Shown here: in pieces, positions 17,786-25,895 of the stretch
Position numbering within the stretch: position 1 is the stretch's first letter
How the letters are laid out: every line of letters starts with the position of its first letter
NCBI GenBank assembly: GCA_018432935.1
Contig: JAHDSF010000013.1
Span: forward strand, 55,703 to 119,702
Direction: 5' to 3'
DNA: 64,000 nucleotides
From: Rhodospirillales bacterium
GTDB taxonomy: Bacteria; Pseudomonadota; Alphaproteobacteria; Rhodospirillales; Shumkoniaceae
The notes under the pieces: model-generated
What the model saw: the letters and a program-made list of their open reading frames with translations, nothing else
Told to the model about the DNA's origin: nothing
Databases searched by the model: none
Position numbers and translations under genes: made by a program

Positions 17786-19162
17786 ATGGTGGACAAGCGT
17801 GGGACGGTAGCCCTTATCGACGACGAAGAGGACGTCCTGTATTCCGGGCGCCAAACGCTCGAACTCGAGGGCATTTCGGTCCAGGCCTTTCGCGAGGCGG
17901 AGCAAGCTCTGGAGATCCTGACGCCGGCCTGGCGTGGAGTGGTGCTCTCGGACGTCAAGATGCCGGGCATGGACGGCATGGAACTGCTGCGCCGTGCGCG
18001 GGACATCGACCCCGAACTGCCGGTCATCCTGATCACCGGCCACGGCGACGTTCCGATGGCTTTGCGGGCCGTGCGCGACGGCGCCTACGATTTCATCGAG
18101 AAGCCGGCCCCCCCGGAACAGCTCATCGACATCGTCGAACGCGCCCTGGAAAAGCGCAACCTGGTCCTCGAAAACCGCGCCCTGCGCGACGCGCTGGATT
18201 CACCGTCCGAGATGGACCGCCGCCTGGTCGGGCGCTCCGAAGAGATCGAGAAAGTCCGCCGGACCATCGCCAATATCGCCGATACCGGCATCGACGTACT
18301 GATCGAGGGCGAGACCGGAACCGGCAAGGAGCTGGTTGCCCGTTGCCTGCACGATTTCAGCAGCCGGTCCAAGCGGCAGTTCGTGGCGCTGAACTGCGGC
18401 GCCCTGCCCGAGCACATCATCGAAAGCGAGCTGTTCGGGCACGAGGCCGGCGCGTTCACCGGCGCCGTCAAGCGCCGTATCGGCAAGCTCGAGTTCGGCA
18501 ATGGCGGCACCGTGTTCCTCGACGAGATCGAATCCATGCCGCTCGGCCTTCAGGTCAAGCTGTTGCGCGTGCTTCAGGAACGTACGATCGAACGGCTGGG
18601 CGGCAACGGGACGATCCCCATCGACGTACGCGTGATCGCGGCGACCAAGCTCGACCTTCTGGCCGAGGCGGAGGCCGGCCGCTTCCGCAAGGACCTTTAC
18701 TATCGCTTGAACGTGGCGCGGATCGTCATTCCGCCGCTGCGCGAGCGCACCTCGGATGTGCTGCTGCTGTTCCATCATTTCCTGCGCAAGGCGTGCCTGC
18801 GCTTCAATCGGGAGGTCCCGGACCTTCCCGCCTCCCACAGATCGAACCTGCTGGCCCGGACGTGGCCCGGGAACGTAAGGGAATTGGCCAACGCGGCGGA
18901 GCGCTATGCCCTGGGGCTTTCGGACATGCAGTCCTGCGGAACCGGCGGCGAAGTGTCCGGCAAAAGCGATCCGGCGATTTCGCTCGACGTCCACCTCGAG
19001 ACCTTCGAGCGCCAAGTGATCGTCGCGGCTCTCCGCAGGAACCGCGGAAGGATTTGCCAGACCGCGGAGAGCCTGGGGATTCCCAGGAAGAGACTTTATC
19101 TGCGGATGCGACGGCTGGGGATCCGGAAGGACGAGTTCGCGCCGGCCGCCACGACGCCGTGA
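17786..19162 (+). CDS. PgtA/DctD-like sigma-54-dependent response regulator
   Basis: A 458-residue NtrC-family regulator, four bases downstream of the kinase. Receiver domain 1-120: acidic IDDEED (11-16), phospho-acceptor Asp56 in LSDVKMPGMDG and Lys106 in YDFIEKP. AAA+ domain: Walker A GETGTGKE (175-182), the sigma-54 contact loop GAFTGA (222-227), Walker B VFLDE (243-247) and the arginine-finger region FRKDLYYRLNV. C-terminal Fis-type helix-turn-helix: CQTAESLGIPRKRLYLRMRR. It should be phosphorylated by the upstream kinase and activate sigma-54 promoters. A near-consensus sigma-54 promoter lies 127 bases beyond its stop, in front of tctC, so the target is almost certainly the adjacent transporter. 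Confidence 0.9.
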   Translation: MVDKRGTVALIDDEEDVLYSGRQTLELEGISVQAFREAEQALEILTPAWRGVVLSDVKMPGMDGMELLRRARDIDPELPVILITGHGDVPMALRAVRDGAYDFIEKPAPPEQLIDIVERALEKRNLVLENRALRDALDSPSEMDRRLVGRSEEIEKVRRTIANIADTGIDVLIEGETGTGKELVARCLHDFSSRSKRQFVALNCGALPEHIIESELFGHEAGAFTGAVKRRIGKLEFGNGGTVFLDEIESMPLGLQVKLLRVLQERTIERLGGNGTIPIDVRVIAATKLDLLAEAEAGRFRKDLYYRLNVARIVIPPLRERTSDVLLLFHHFLRKACLRFNREVPDLPASHRSNLLARTWPGNVRELANAAERYALGLSDMQSCGTGGEVSGKSDPAISLDVHLETFERQVIVAALRRNRGRICQTAESLGIPRKRLYLRMRRLGIRKDEFAPAATTP

Positions 19163-19174
19163 CGTTCCGTTCCT

Positions 19175-19221
19175 GACCCATCGCCGGCGCAGCCGTGGGT
19201 CCATGTTGACCCATCACCGGC
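19175..19221 (+). promoter_or_regulatory. Candidate upstream activator sites for the sigma-54 regulator
   Basis: GACCCATCGCCGGC (19175-19188) and GACCCATCACCGGC (19208-19221) are direct repeats identical at 13 of 14 bases, 33 bp apart (about three helical turns). TGGGTC (19196-19201) forms an inverted repeat with GACCCA (19208-19213) across six bases. They lie about 70-115 bp upstream of the -24 element, the usual place for enhancer sites of NtrC-type activators. Confidence 0.6.
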
Positions 19222-19288
19222 TCCCCGCCCGAACGTGCTTTCCGTATCGATCCTCAGGATATCGGAGATCTGGCCGCTCCCGGACGGC

Positions 19289-19303
19289 TGGCACGCGCCT
19301 TGC
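19289..19303 (+). promoter_or_regulatory. Sigma-54 (-24/-12) promoter of tctCBA
   Basis: TGGCACG-CGCC-TTGC: the GG of the -24 element is at 19290-19291 and the GC of the -12 element at 19302-19303, with the required spacing. It matches the consensus TGGCACG-N4-TTGC at every defined base. The tctC start codon is 59 bases downstream. Confidence 0.85.
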
Positions 19304-19361
19304 GTTTCCTATGGGGCGGAGACTGTGCCTGCTCGAAAATCCATTGAAGATGGAGGTCCTG

Positions 19362-20306
19362 ATGCTGAAACGTATCGCGCCCCTGGCACTCGCCATGTGC
19401 CTTGCCCTGCCGTTCGCCGCGCAGGCCGAATACCCGTCCGGCCCGGTGACGATCATCGTCCCGTCCAACGCCGGCGGGTCGACCGACGCAACGGCGCGGT
19501 TGTTCATTCTGTCCGCGAAGAAGTTCTGGCCCAACGCCGAGTTCGTGGTGAAGAACGTAGGCGGATCGGGTGGACAGAAGGGCTTCGAGGAGATCGCCGA
19601 AGCCAAGCCCGACGGACAGACCATCGGCATGGTCTTCACTACCCAGGTGGTGGCGCACGTCGTCTCCAAGCGGGCCCGCTATACCCTGGACAGCTTCCAT
19701 GTCATGGGCAACGTGGCCGACGATCCCGAGATCGTGGTCGTGCCGGCGACGAGCCCGATCAAGACGCTTGACGAGTTTGCCAAGGCGGCCAAGCAGAAAA
19801 GCCTGACGGTGGCGGTCAACGGCATCGGGTCGGACGATTTCGTCGCGGCCAAGAAGTTCGAGGAACGGGCCGACGTGACCTTCAACCTGATGCCGACCAA
19901 GGGCTCGACCGAGCAAAAGGCGGCCATTCTCGGCGGGCATGTCGACGGGAGCTTCATGAACCTCTCGCAGATGTTCGCCCAGCACAAGGCGGCGCAGGCG
20001 CGCATCATCGCCATCCTCAGCAAGAAGCGCAGCGAGATCCTGCCCGACGTGGCAACCGGCATCGAGCAGGGCTATCCGGTGGAAATGACCGCCACCCGCG
20101 GCTTCGTCGCGCCGGCCAAGGTCGACCCCGCGATCCTGGCCAAGCTGGACGACCTGTTCCAGAAGGTGATGGCCGACCCCGAGTTCCTCGCCGCCTGCAA
20201 GAAGAACAACATGTACCTCCTGCCCATGAGCGGGCCGGAATACGTGAAGTACCTGAAGGACGAGCAGGCCGACACCCAGCGCTATTTCGAGAAGAACCCC
20301 TGGTGA
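19362..20306 (+). CDS. tctC: Tripartite tricarboxylate transporter binding protein TctC
   Basis: A 314-residue periplasmic protein. The ATG at 19362 was chosen over one four codons earlier because GGAGGT sits four bases upstream. Signal peptide MLKRIAPLALAMCLALPFAAQA. The mature protein shows the Bug/TctC pattern: YPSGPVTIIVPSNAGGSTDA (dicarboxylate-binding loop), VVKNVGGSGGQKGFEEIAEA and PDGQTIGMVFTTQ. It delivers an organic acid or similar small carboxylate to TctAB; the ligand is not readable. The sigma-54 promoter, and the PgtC-like sensor upstream, suggest induction by the transported substrate. The gene overlaps tctB (TGATG). Confidence 0.9.
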   Translation: MLKRIAPLALAMCLALPFAAQAEYPSGPVTIIVPSNAGGSTDATARLFILSAKKFWPNAEFVVKNVGGSGGQKGFEEIAEAKPDGQTIGMVFTTQVVAHVVSKRARYTLDSFHVMGNVADDPEIVVVPATSPIKTLDEFAKAAKQKSLTVAVNGIGSDDFVAAKKFEERADVTFNLMPTKGSTEQKAAILGGHVDGSFMNLSQMFAQHKAAQARIIAILSKKRSEILPDVATGIEQGYPVEMTATRGFVAPAKVDPAILAKLDDLFQKVMADPEFLAACKKNNMYLLPMSGPEYVKYLKDEQADTQRYFEKNPW

Positions 20307-20758
20307 TGAGCCAGCGTCTCGTCGGAATCCTGATTCTGGCCGGGCTTCTGACGCTCGCCGTGCTGCTTTACCGCAGCACGGCGAGCTATCCGGCCTTCGT
20401 CCAGGGGTCCACGGCCAGCTACGTGCGGTTTCTCGCCATGTCGATGGGCATCCTGTGCGCGGCGGAGCTGCTGCTGTCGTGGCGGCGGAAGGCAGGAAGC
20501 GGAGGTGCCACGGAAGAAGGCAGCAAGAACCCGCGGCGCTTCTGGGCCCTCCTGGTCCTGATCGTCGTCTATGCGCTGGCCCTCGATCCGGTCGGCTTTT
20601 TCCCGGCCTCGGCGGTGTTCCTGCCCGCCACCATGGTGGCAATGGGAGCCCGACGGCCGCTTCCGATCGTCTTGACGACGGCGGGAATCCTGGCGGTGGT
20701 CCATGTCGTCTTCACGAAGCTGCTGGAGGTCCAGCTCCCGAAGGGAACTCTCTTCTAA
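20306..20758 (+). CDS. tctB: Small membrane subunit TctB
   Basis: A 150-residue protein with four predicted membrane segments: LVGILILAGLLTLAVLLY, VRFLAMSMGILCAAELLL, FWALLVLIVVYALALDPVGF and IVLTTAGILAVVHVVFTKLL. The cytoplasmic loop between segments 2 and 3 is charged. Size, topology and position between tctC and tctA identify it as the poorly conserved small subunit of the tripartite tricarboxylate transporter. ATG overlaps the tctC stop, so the three genes are translationally coupled. Confidence 0.88.
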   Translation: MSQRLVGILILAGLLTLAVLLYRSTASYPAFVQGSTASYVRFLAMSMGILCAAELLLSWRRKAGSGGATEEGSKNPRRFWALLVLIVVYALALDPVGFFPASAVFLPATMVAMGARRPLPIVLTTAGILAVVHVVFTKLLEVQLPKGTLF

Positions 20759-20767
20759 GGAACGAAC

Positions 20768-22252
20768 ATGATCTTCGACGCCGTCCAATCCCTCCTCGCG
20801 CCGTCGGCGTTGCTGGCGGTCTTCATCGGCACGGTCGCCGGCATGATCGTCGGCGGGATGCCCGGCCTCACCGCGACCATGGCGGTGGCCCTTCTCATTC
20901 CGGTGACCTATGCGCTTCATCCGTTGACCGGTCTCGTGCTGATGGGCGGCGTCTACTGCGGCGCCATGTATGGCGGGTCGATTCCGGCCATTCTGCTGCA
21001 CACTCCCGGTACTCCGGCGGCAGTCGCCACCGCCCTGGAGGGCTATCCCCTCACCCAGCAGGGGCGAGGCGGCATGGCGCTCAAGGTGTCCGTGGTCTCG
21101 AGCTTCATCGGCGGGGTCTTCTCCACTCTGGTGCTCCTGCTCACAGCCCCGCTGCTTGCCATCTTTGCCCTCAAGTTCGGACCGCCGGAGTACTTCCTGC
21201 TGGCGATCCTCGGCCTCGTCGGCATCGTCTCGCTGGCCGATGAAGGGCGCCTGATCAAGGCCCTGATCTCGGGCATCCTCGGCCTGGTAATCGCGGTCGT
21301 CGGCACTGATCCGATCTCGGGCAGCCTGCGCTATACCATGGGCGTCCGCGACCTGTTCGATGGCGTGGCGTTCATGCCGGTGCTGATCGGCATGTTCTCC
21401 ATCACCGAGATGCTCAAGTTGACCGGCGCCACCCGAATCATCCATGAAAAGGCCGAGATCCGGCCAATCAAGCGCGAGCCGATGCCCAAGGGAATGGGCA
21501 AGTTCATCGGATTGGGCTCCGGCGTCGGAACCCTGGTCGGCATCCTGCCCGGCGAAGGGGCGACGATCGCGGCCTTCCTCTCCTACAACATCGCGCGGCA
21601 GCACTCGAAGAACCGCGCGCTGTTCGGCAAAGGCAACCCGGAGGGCATCGCCGCCGCCGAAAGCGGCAACAACGGCTGCGTCGGCGGCTCGCTGGTGCCG
21701 ACCCTGACCCTGGGCATCCCGGGCAACAGCGTTGCCGCTGCGCTGCTGGGCGGCCTGATGATCCACGGCCTGATCCCCGGTCCGGAGCTGTTCACCAAGC
21801 ACGGGGTCATCACGTACGGGTTCATCCTGTCGATGTTCCTGGCCAATGTGATCTTCCTGGGCCTGGGGCTGTATTTCGCCCCGTACTTCGCCCGCATATC
21901 GCTCATCCCCACCGCGCTCCTGATCCCTGCCGTATGCCTGTTCTCGGCACTCGGGTCGTTCGCCATGAACAACAGCGTCTTCGACGTCTACGTGATGCTG
22001 TTCTTCGCGGTTGCCGCCCTAGTGTTGGAGAGGGCCGGGTTCTCGCTGGGGGCGCTGATCCTGGGCCTGATCCTGGGCCCGATCGCCGAGACCGGATTTG
22101 CCCAGGGGCTCATCGTCGGCCATGGCAGCTACAGCGTGTTCTTCACCCGCGGACCGTGCCAGGTTCTGTGGGCCGTGATCCTGCTGCTGCTGGTACCGCC
22201 GGTGATTCAGATCTACCGAAACCACGTGCGAGGCGCCAAGGCGGACGGATAG
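20768..22252 (+). CDS. tctA: Large membrane subunit TctA
   Basis: A 494-residue membrane protein of the TctA family with about twelve hydrophobic segments. Hallmark sequences are GTVAGMIVGGMPGLTATMAV near the N-terminus, YGGSIPAILLHTPGTPAAVA, the repeated half GSGVGTLVGILPGEGATIAA, and GNNGCVGGSLVPTLTLGIPG. It forms the substrate pathway of the tripartite transporter driven by the ion gradient. It is the last gene of the tctCBA operon; the next gene converges. Confidence 0.92.
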   Translation: MIFDAVQSLLAPSALLAVFIGTVAGMIVGGMPGLTATMAVALLIPVTYALHPLTGLVLMGGVYCGAMYGGSIPAILLHTPGTPAAVATALEGYPLTQQGRGGMALKVSVVSSFIGGVFSTLVLLLTAPLLAIFALKFGPPEYFLLAILGLVGIVSLADEGRLIKALISGILGLVIAVVGTDPISGSLRYTMGVRDLFDGVAFMPVLIGMFSITEMLKLTGATRIIHEKAEIRPIKREPMPKGMGKFIGLGSGVGTLVGILPGEGATIAAFLSYNIARQHSKNRALFGKGNPEGIAAAESGNNGCVGGSLVPTLTLGIPGNSVAAALLGGLMIHGLIPGPELFTKHGVITYGFILSMFLANVIFLGLGLYFAPYFARISLIPTALLIPAVCLFSALGSFAMNNSVFDVYVMLFFAVAALVLERAGFSLGALILGLILGPIAETGFAQGLIVGHGSYSVFFTRGPCQVLWAVILLLLVPPVIQIYRNHVRGAKADG

Positions 22253-22270
22253 GTGGCGGGCGGGATCCGC

Positions 22271-22770
22271 CTAGGCGTTCGGCGAAAGGTAGACCGGGCT
22301 CGACCAAGCGATGTGACCGTCATCCTGGGTCACCTTGGCCCACACGGGGGTATCGCCCGCCGCGTCGGGGGTCAGCGAAAAGGCGAACGCCATCTCGCGG
22401 GCGGAAATCTCCTCAGGAAGGCGGAACAGGCGCACCCGGCGGCCCAGCCCGCCGGCCTCGAAGATCCGCTCGTCGGCCCCGATATCCGCGAGACAGAGGC
22501 GGGCGACGACGAGCGAAGTGGAGAGCTCCATCTCCCCGCGAACGGGGTCTTCCAGCCAGACGCCGACGCCGGAGAAGCCGCCGGTCGTCACCGATGACCA
22601 GCTCAGCCGACTGCCCTCCTGTCTGATAGGACGCTCGGGGTTCCACGCGTTGATCTCCCGGAAACGTTCGATCGCTGTCCCCACAGCAACGTCGTCGCCA
22701 ACATCAGCCGGCAACCAGCGGCCTGGATTGGCCCCGGGGATCGCGCGAACGCCGTCGTCAGTACGACGTC
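22271..22770 (-). pseudogene. C-terminal fragment of a large DUF3604-like protein
   Basis: The longest usable frame starts at a TTG (22714) and gives 147 residues; the frame stays open upstream to about 22802 without an ATG or ribosome-binding site, encoding VRAIPGANPGRWLPADVGDD. The downstream part has RFREINAWNPERPIRQE, SWSSVTTGGFSGVGVWLED, FEAGGLGRRVRLFRLPEE and the closing VTQDDGHIAWSSPVYL. From memory this series resembles the final domain of certain large DUF3604/PHP-like metallohydrolases, which are several hundred residues longer. It therefore looks like a 5'-truncated gene left between tctA and the next operon. I am unsure of the family. Confidence 0.45.
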
Positions 22771-22816
22771 GGGAACCGCGGACAGCTCCGCGCCGTCCGC
22801 TTCAATATCCGAATTA

Positions 22817-22833
22817 CTGATTTAGATCATCAG
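22817..22833. promoter_or_regulatory. Candidate operator upstream of the arabino-oligosaccharide transporter
   Basis: CTGATTTAGATCATCAG: outer arms CTGAT/ATCAG are complementary. Its first 13 bases match CTGGTCTAGATCA in front of the regulator gene (31243-31255) at 11 positions. It ends five bases before the -35 box listed next. Confidence 0.5.
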
Positions 22834-22838
22834 TTCAG

Positions 22839-22867
22839 TTGACTTGACGAACGCCCCTCGGTACCGT
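22839..22867 (+). promoter_or_regulatory. Possible promoter of the importer operon
   Basis: TTGACT (22839-22844), 17-base spacer, TACCGT (22862-22867). The -35 is strong, the -10 weak, which is compatible with a promoter that needs an activator. The start codon is 55 bases beyond. Confidence 0.4.
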
Positions 22868-22922
22868 GGAAGCGAATGATCCCCCGACGAAAACACTGGG
22901 GGTTCAGCGAGAGGAGGAAACC

Positions 22923-24809
22923 GTGCCCGTTCTGCGAACCCTTGCCCTAGCGGCGAGCGCGTGTGTGTTCGCCTTGTCGGCACACGCCCAGTCAACGAGC
23001 CTTCCGCGGAACCAGACCCTGATCGTCGAGAACCCGGAAGGTACGATCAAGAATCCAGGCTGGTTCAACTATTGGGCCGTCAATGCCGGCGGCCGCTCCA
23101 CCGGCCTTCACCAGCTGGCCATGGACACCTTCTGGTACATCGATCCGAACGAAGGCATCGACGGCGTCTGGGACAATTCCCTTGCGTCGGAGAAGCCCAT
23201 CTACAACGCCGACTTCAGCGAAATGACGGTCAAGCTGCGCTCCGGCATCCATTGGAGCGACGGCGTCGAGTTCACGGCCGACGACGTGCTCTACACCATC
23301 AACACCCACCTCAAAACCAACGGCCTGTTCTGGAGCGCGCCGGTGCAGCTCAACGTCGCCTCGATCGAGGCGCCGGACAAGTACACCGTCGTCTTCAAGC
23401 TGAAGAAGCCGAATTCTCGCTTCCACGCCCTGTTCACGGTGCGCTGGAACGCGATGTGGATGATGCCCAAGCACGTCTTCGAGAAGGCGGGCGATCCCTT
23501 GAAGTTCGCGTTCAACCCGCCGGTCTCGCTGGGCCCCTACACGCTGCACAGCTTCGACCCCAACGGCAAGTGGTTCACCTGGCAGAAGCGCGAAGACTGG
23601 AAGCGGACCACCGTCGCCCGGTTCGGCGAGCCGGGACCGAAGTACGTCACCTACGTGGATCCGGGCCCGCCCGACAAGCGCGTCATCGCCCAGATGAACC
23701 ACGAACTCGACATCATCCATGACGTCGCGCCCGAGGGCATGTTCACGCTGGCCAAGCAGTCGAAGACCTCGCGCGGCTGGTTCAAGGGCTTCCCCTACGC
23801 CCATCCCGACCCGACCCTGCCCGCGGTGGTCCTCAACCACCAGAACGAGCTGTTCCAGAACAAGGACGTTCGCTGGGCGCTGGCGCTCCTGATCGACATC
23901 AAGGCGGTGTCGATGGCGTCCTATCGCGGCGCGGCGACCATCTCGGCGATCCAGGTTCCGCCGACGGGCATGATGCCCCAGTACTACCACGACCCCATGG
24001 AAGCCTGGCTGAAGGACTTCGAGATCGACACCGGCAAGACGAAGTACAAGCCGTACGATCCGACCGCCGGCAAGCAGATCGCCGACATGCTGCGGCCGTC
24101 GATGGGCGACCAGATCCCCACCGACCCGAAAGCCATCGCCAAGGCGTTCGGCCGCGGCTGGTGGAAGCCCAACCAGCAGGTCGCCAAGGAGCTGCTGGAG
24201 CGGGCCGGCTTCACCAAGCGGGGCGACCAGTGGTACACGCCCAAGGGGCAGCCGTTCCAGATCCGGATCACCACCGAGGGCGAGACCCGCCCGGTGATGA
24301 CCCGGGCCGGCACCATGATCGCCCAGCAGTGGCGGCAGTTCGGCATCGACGCCAAGACCGTGGTGGCGGAGGGCGGCAACCTGATCGTCCAGCGCAACTC
24401 GGGCGACTACGAGGCGATCATGACCTGGAGCGTGGAGACCTGGGGCGGCCACCCGGATCTCTCGTTCTTCCTCGACAGCTGGCATTCCCAGTTCGTCGCC
24501 AAGGCCGGGACGCCGCAGCCGCCGCGCAACTGGCAACGCTGGTCCAGCCCCGAGCTCGACAAGATCATCGAGCAGGTGCGTGCGGTCGGCTTCGATGATC
24601 CCAAGGGCGTCGAGCTCGGACAGGAGTTCGTCAAGCTGACGGTACGCGAGATGCCGACCATCCCGCTGATGGCCTACAACGTCTTCACCGTGATGGACGA
24701 GACGTACTGGACCGGATACCCCAATGCGGAAGACGCGCCCTATACCGATCCGGTCCCCAACTGGGCCAACACCAAGTACATGATGGTCAAGCTCAAACCC
24801 AGGCAGTAG
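22923..24809 (+). CDS. ABC transporter periplasmic binding protein, oligopeptide/oligosaccharide type
   Basis: A 628-residue SBP_bac_5 (DppA/OppA) family protein. Start is GTG at 22923, seven bases after GAGGAGG; signal peptide LRTLALAASACVFALSAHAQ. Family landmarks: LRSGIHWSDGVEFTADDVLY, NPPVSLGPYTLHSFDPNG, KDVRWALALLIDI, LLERAGFTKRGDQWYTPKG and DYEAIMTWSVETWGGHPDL. Although the family is named for peptides, members often carry oligosaccharides; the GH51 arabinofuranosidase at the end of the operon and the regulator beyond it favour arabinose-containing oligosaccharides. An intrinsic terminator-like hairpin separates it from the permease genes, so it is probably made in excess over them. Confidence 0.88.
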   Translation: MPVLRTLALAASACVFALSAHAQSTSLPRNQTLIVENPEGTIKNPGWFNYWAVNAGGRSTGLHQLAMDTFWYIDPNEGIDGVWDNSLASEKPIYNADFSEMTVKLRSGIHWSDGVEFTADDVLYTINTHLKTNGLFWSAPVQLNVASIEAPDKYTVVFKLKKPNSRFHALFTVRWNAMWMMPKHVFEKAGDPLKFAFNPPVSLGPYTLHSFDPNGKWFTWQKREDWKRTTVARFGEPGPKYVTYVDPGPPDKRVIAQMNHELDIIHDVAPEGMFTLAKQSKTSRGWFKGFPYAHPDPTLPAVVLNHQNELFQNKDVRWALALLIDIKAVSMASYRGAATISAIQVPPTGMMPQYYHDPMEAWLKDFEIDTGKTKYKPYDPTAGKQIADMLRPSMGDQIPTDPKAIAKAFGRGWWKPNQQVAKELLERAGFTKRGDQWYTPKGQPFQIRITTEGETRPVMTRAGTMIAQQWRQFGIDAKTVVAEGGNLIVQRNSGDYEAIMTWSVETWGGHPDLSFFLDSWHSQFVAKAGTPQPPRNWQRWSSPELDKIIEQVRAVGFDDPKGVELGQEFVKLTVREMPTIPLMAYNVFTVMDETYWTGYPNAEDAPYTDPVPNWANTKYMMVKLKPRQ

Positions 24810-24830
24810 AACTCGGTCCCCCGTGCGGGC

Positions 24831-24866
24831 GGAGGCGGCCGTTGCGAAGAGGTCGCCTCCTCTTTT
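24831..24866 (+). terminator. Attenuating terminator between binding protein and permeases
   Basis: GGAGGCGGCC (24831-24840) pairs with GGTCGCCTCC (24851-24860), ten pairs with one G-T, loop of ten bases, followed directly by TCTTTT. It lies between the binding-protein stop and the first permease start, the usual place for a partial terminator. Confidence 0.65.
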
Positions 24867-24887
24867 CCGCCAGCGACGGACAAAACG

Positions 24888-25892
24888 ATGCAGTCGATCA
24901 ATGTCTACATCGTGAAGAGGCTCGGCCAGTTTTTTCTGGTCGTCTTCATCGGCATCAACATCGTCTTCTTCGTCACCCACGCGACCCCGATCGACCCGGT
25001 CGAGTACTCGATCGCCGCCGCGGCGTCGTTCGGCAGCACCAGCCCGGAAGCGATCAACATGCTGCGGGAATCGCTGACCGAGCTGTACGGCCTGCAAGGC
25101 GGCATCTGGGACCAGTACCTGACGTTCTGGAAGCGCATCGCCGTGGCCGACTTCGGCCCATCGGTTTCGGCCTTTCCGACCCCGGTCTCGACGCTGATCG
25201 GACGGGCCGTCCCATGGACGATCGGGCTCTTGCTGACCGCGATCGTGATCTCGTGGGTGCTCGGCAACCTGCTGGGTGGGCTCGCCGGCTACTATCGCGA
25301 AAGCCGCATCCTGAAGGCGGCCGGCGTCATCGCCATGGGACTGCACCCGATCCCCTACTACATCGTCGCCTTCGTGCTGCTGATCGTGTTCGGCTACCTG
25401 TGGCCGGTGATGCCGCTGGGCGGCGGCTATCAGCGGAATCTGGCGCCGGGGTTCAACCTCGCCTTCGTCGCCAGCGTCGCCAAACACTCGTTCCTGCCCG
25501 CGTTGTCGCTGGTGCTGGTGGGCCTGGGCTCATGGTTCATGGGGATGCGGGCGCTGGTCTCCAACATCGTCACCGAGGACTACGTCACCTACGCCGAACT
25601 CGCCGGGGTCGAGCGCAACCGCATCCTTACCTCCTACGTCATGCGCAACGCACTGGTGCCGCAGATCACCGGCCTCGCCATGTCGCTGGGCGCCATCTTC
25701 AACGGCGCCATCATCACCGAGCAGGTGTTCGGCTATCCCGGCGTCGGGACGCTGCTGGTCTCCGCCGTCCACGCTGGCGACTACAGCCTCGTGCTCGGCA
25801 TCACAACGATCTCGATCATCGGCGTTTCGGCGGCCGTGCTGATCATCGACCTTCTTTACCCGCTCCTCGATCCGCGCATGAAGGCCGGGTGA
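24888..25892 (+). CDS. ABC transporter permease, DppB type
   Basis: A 334-residue inner-membrane protein with about six membrane segments, beginning YIVKRLGQFFLVVFIGINIV as DppB/OppB proteins do. The coupling-helix (EAA) region is YVTYAELAGVERNRILTSYV followed by MRNALVPQITGLAM, and the end, SAAVLIIDLLYPLLDPRMK, is the standard C-terminus of this permease type. It pairs with the DppC-type permease three bases downstream. Confidence 0.92.
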   Translation: MQSINVYIVKRLGQFFLVVFIGINIVFFVTHATPIDPVEYSIAAAASFGSTSPEAINMLRESLTELYGLQGGIWDQYLTFWKRIAVADFGPSVSAFPTPVSTLIGRAVPWTIGLLLTAIVISWVLGNLLGGLAGYYRESRILKAAGVIAMGLHPIPYYIVAFVLLIVFGYLWPVMPLGGGYQRNLAPGFNLAFVASVAKHSFLPALSLVLVGLGSWFMGMRALVSNIVTEDYVTYAELAGVERNRILTSYVMRNALVPQITGLAMSLGAIFNGAIITEQVFGYPGVGTLLVSAVHAGDYSLVLGITTISIIGVSAAVLIIDLLYPLLDPRMKAG

Positions 25893-25895
25893 AAC

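Noticed and set aside
22992..25487. An 831-codon minus-strand open frame across the importer genes
   Set aside because: It runs through the terminator-like spacer and two genes with strong family motifs; its own product matches nothing.
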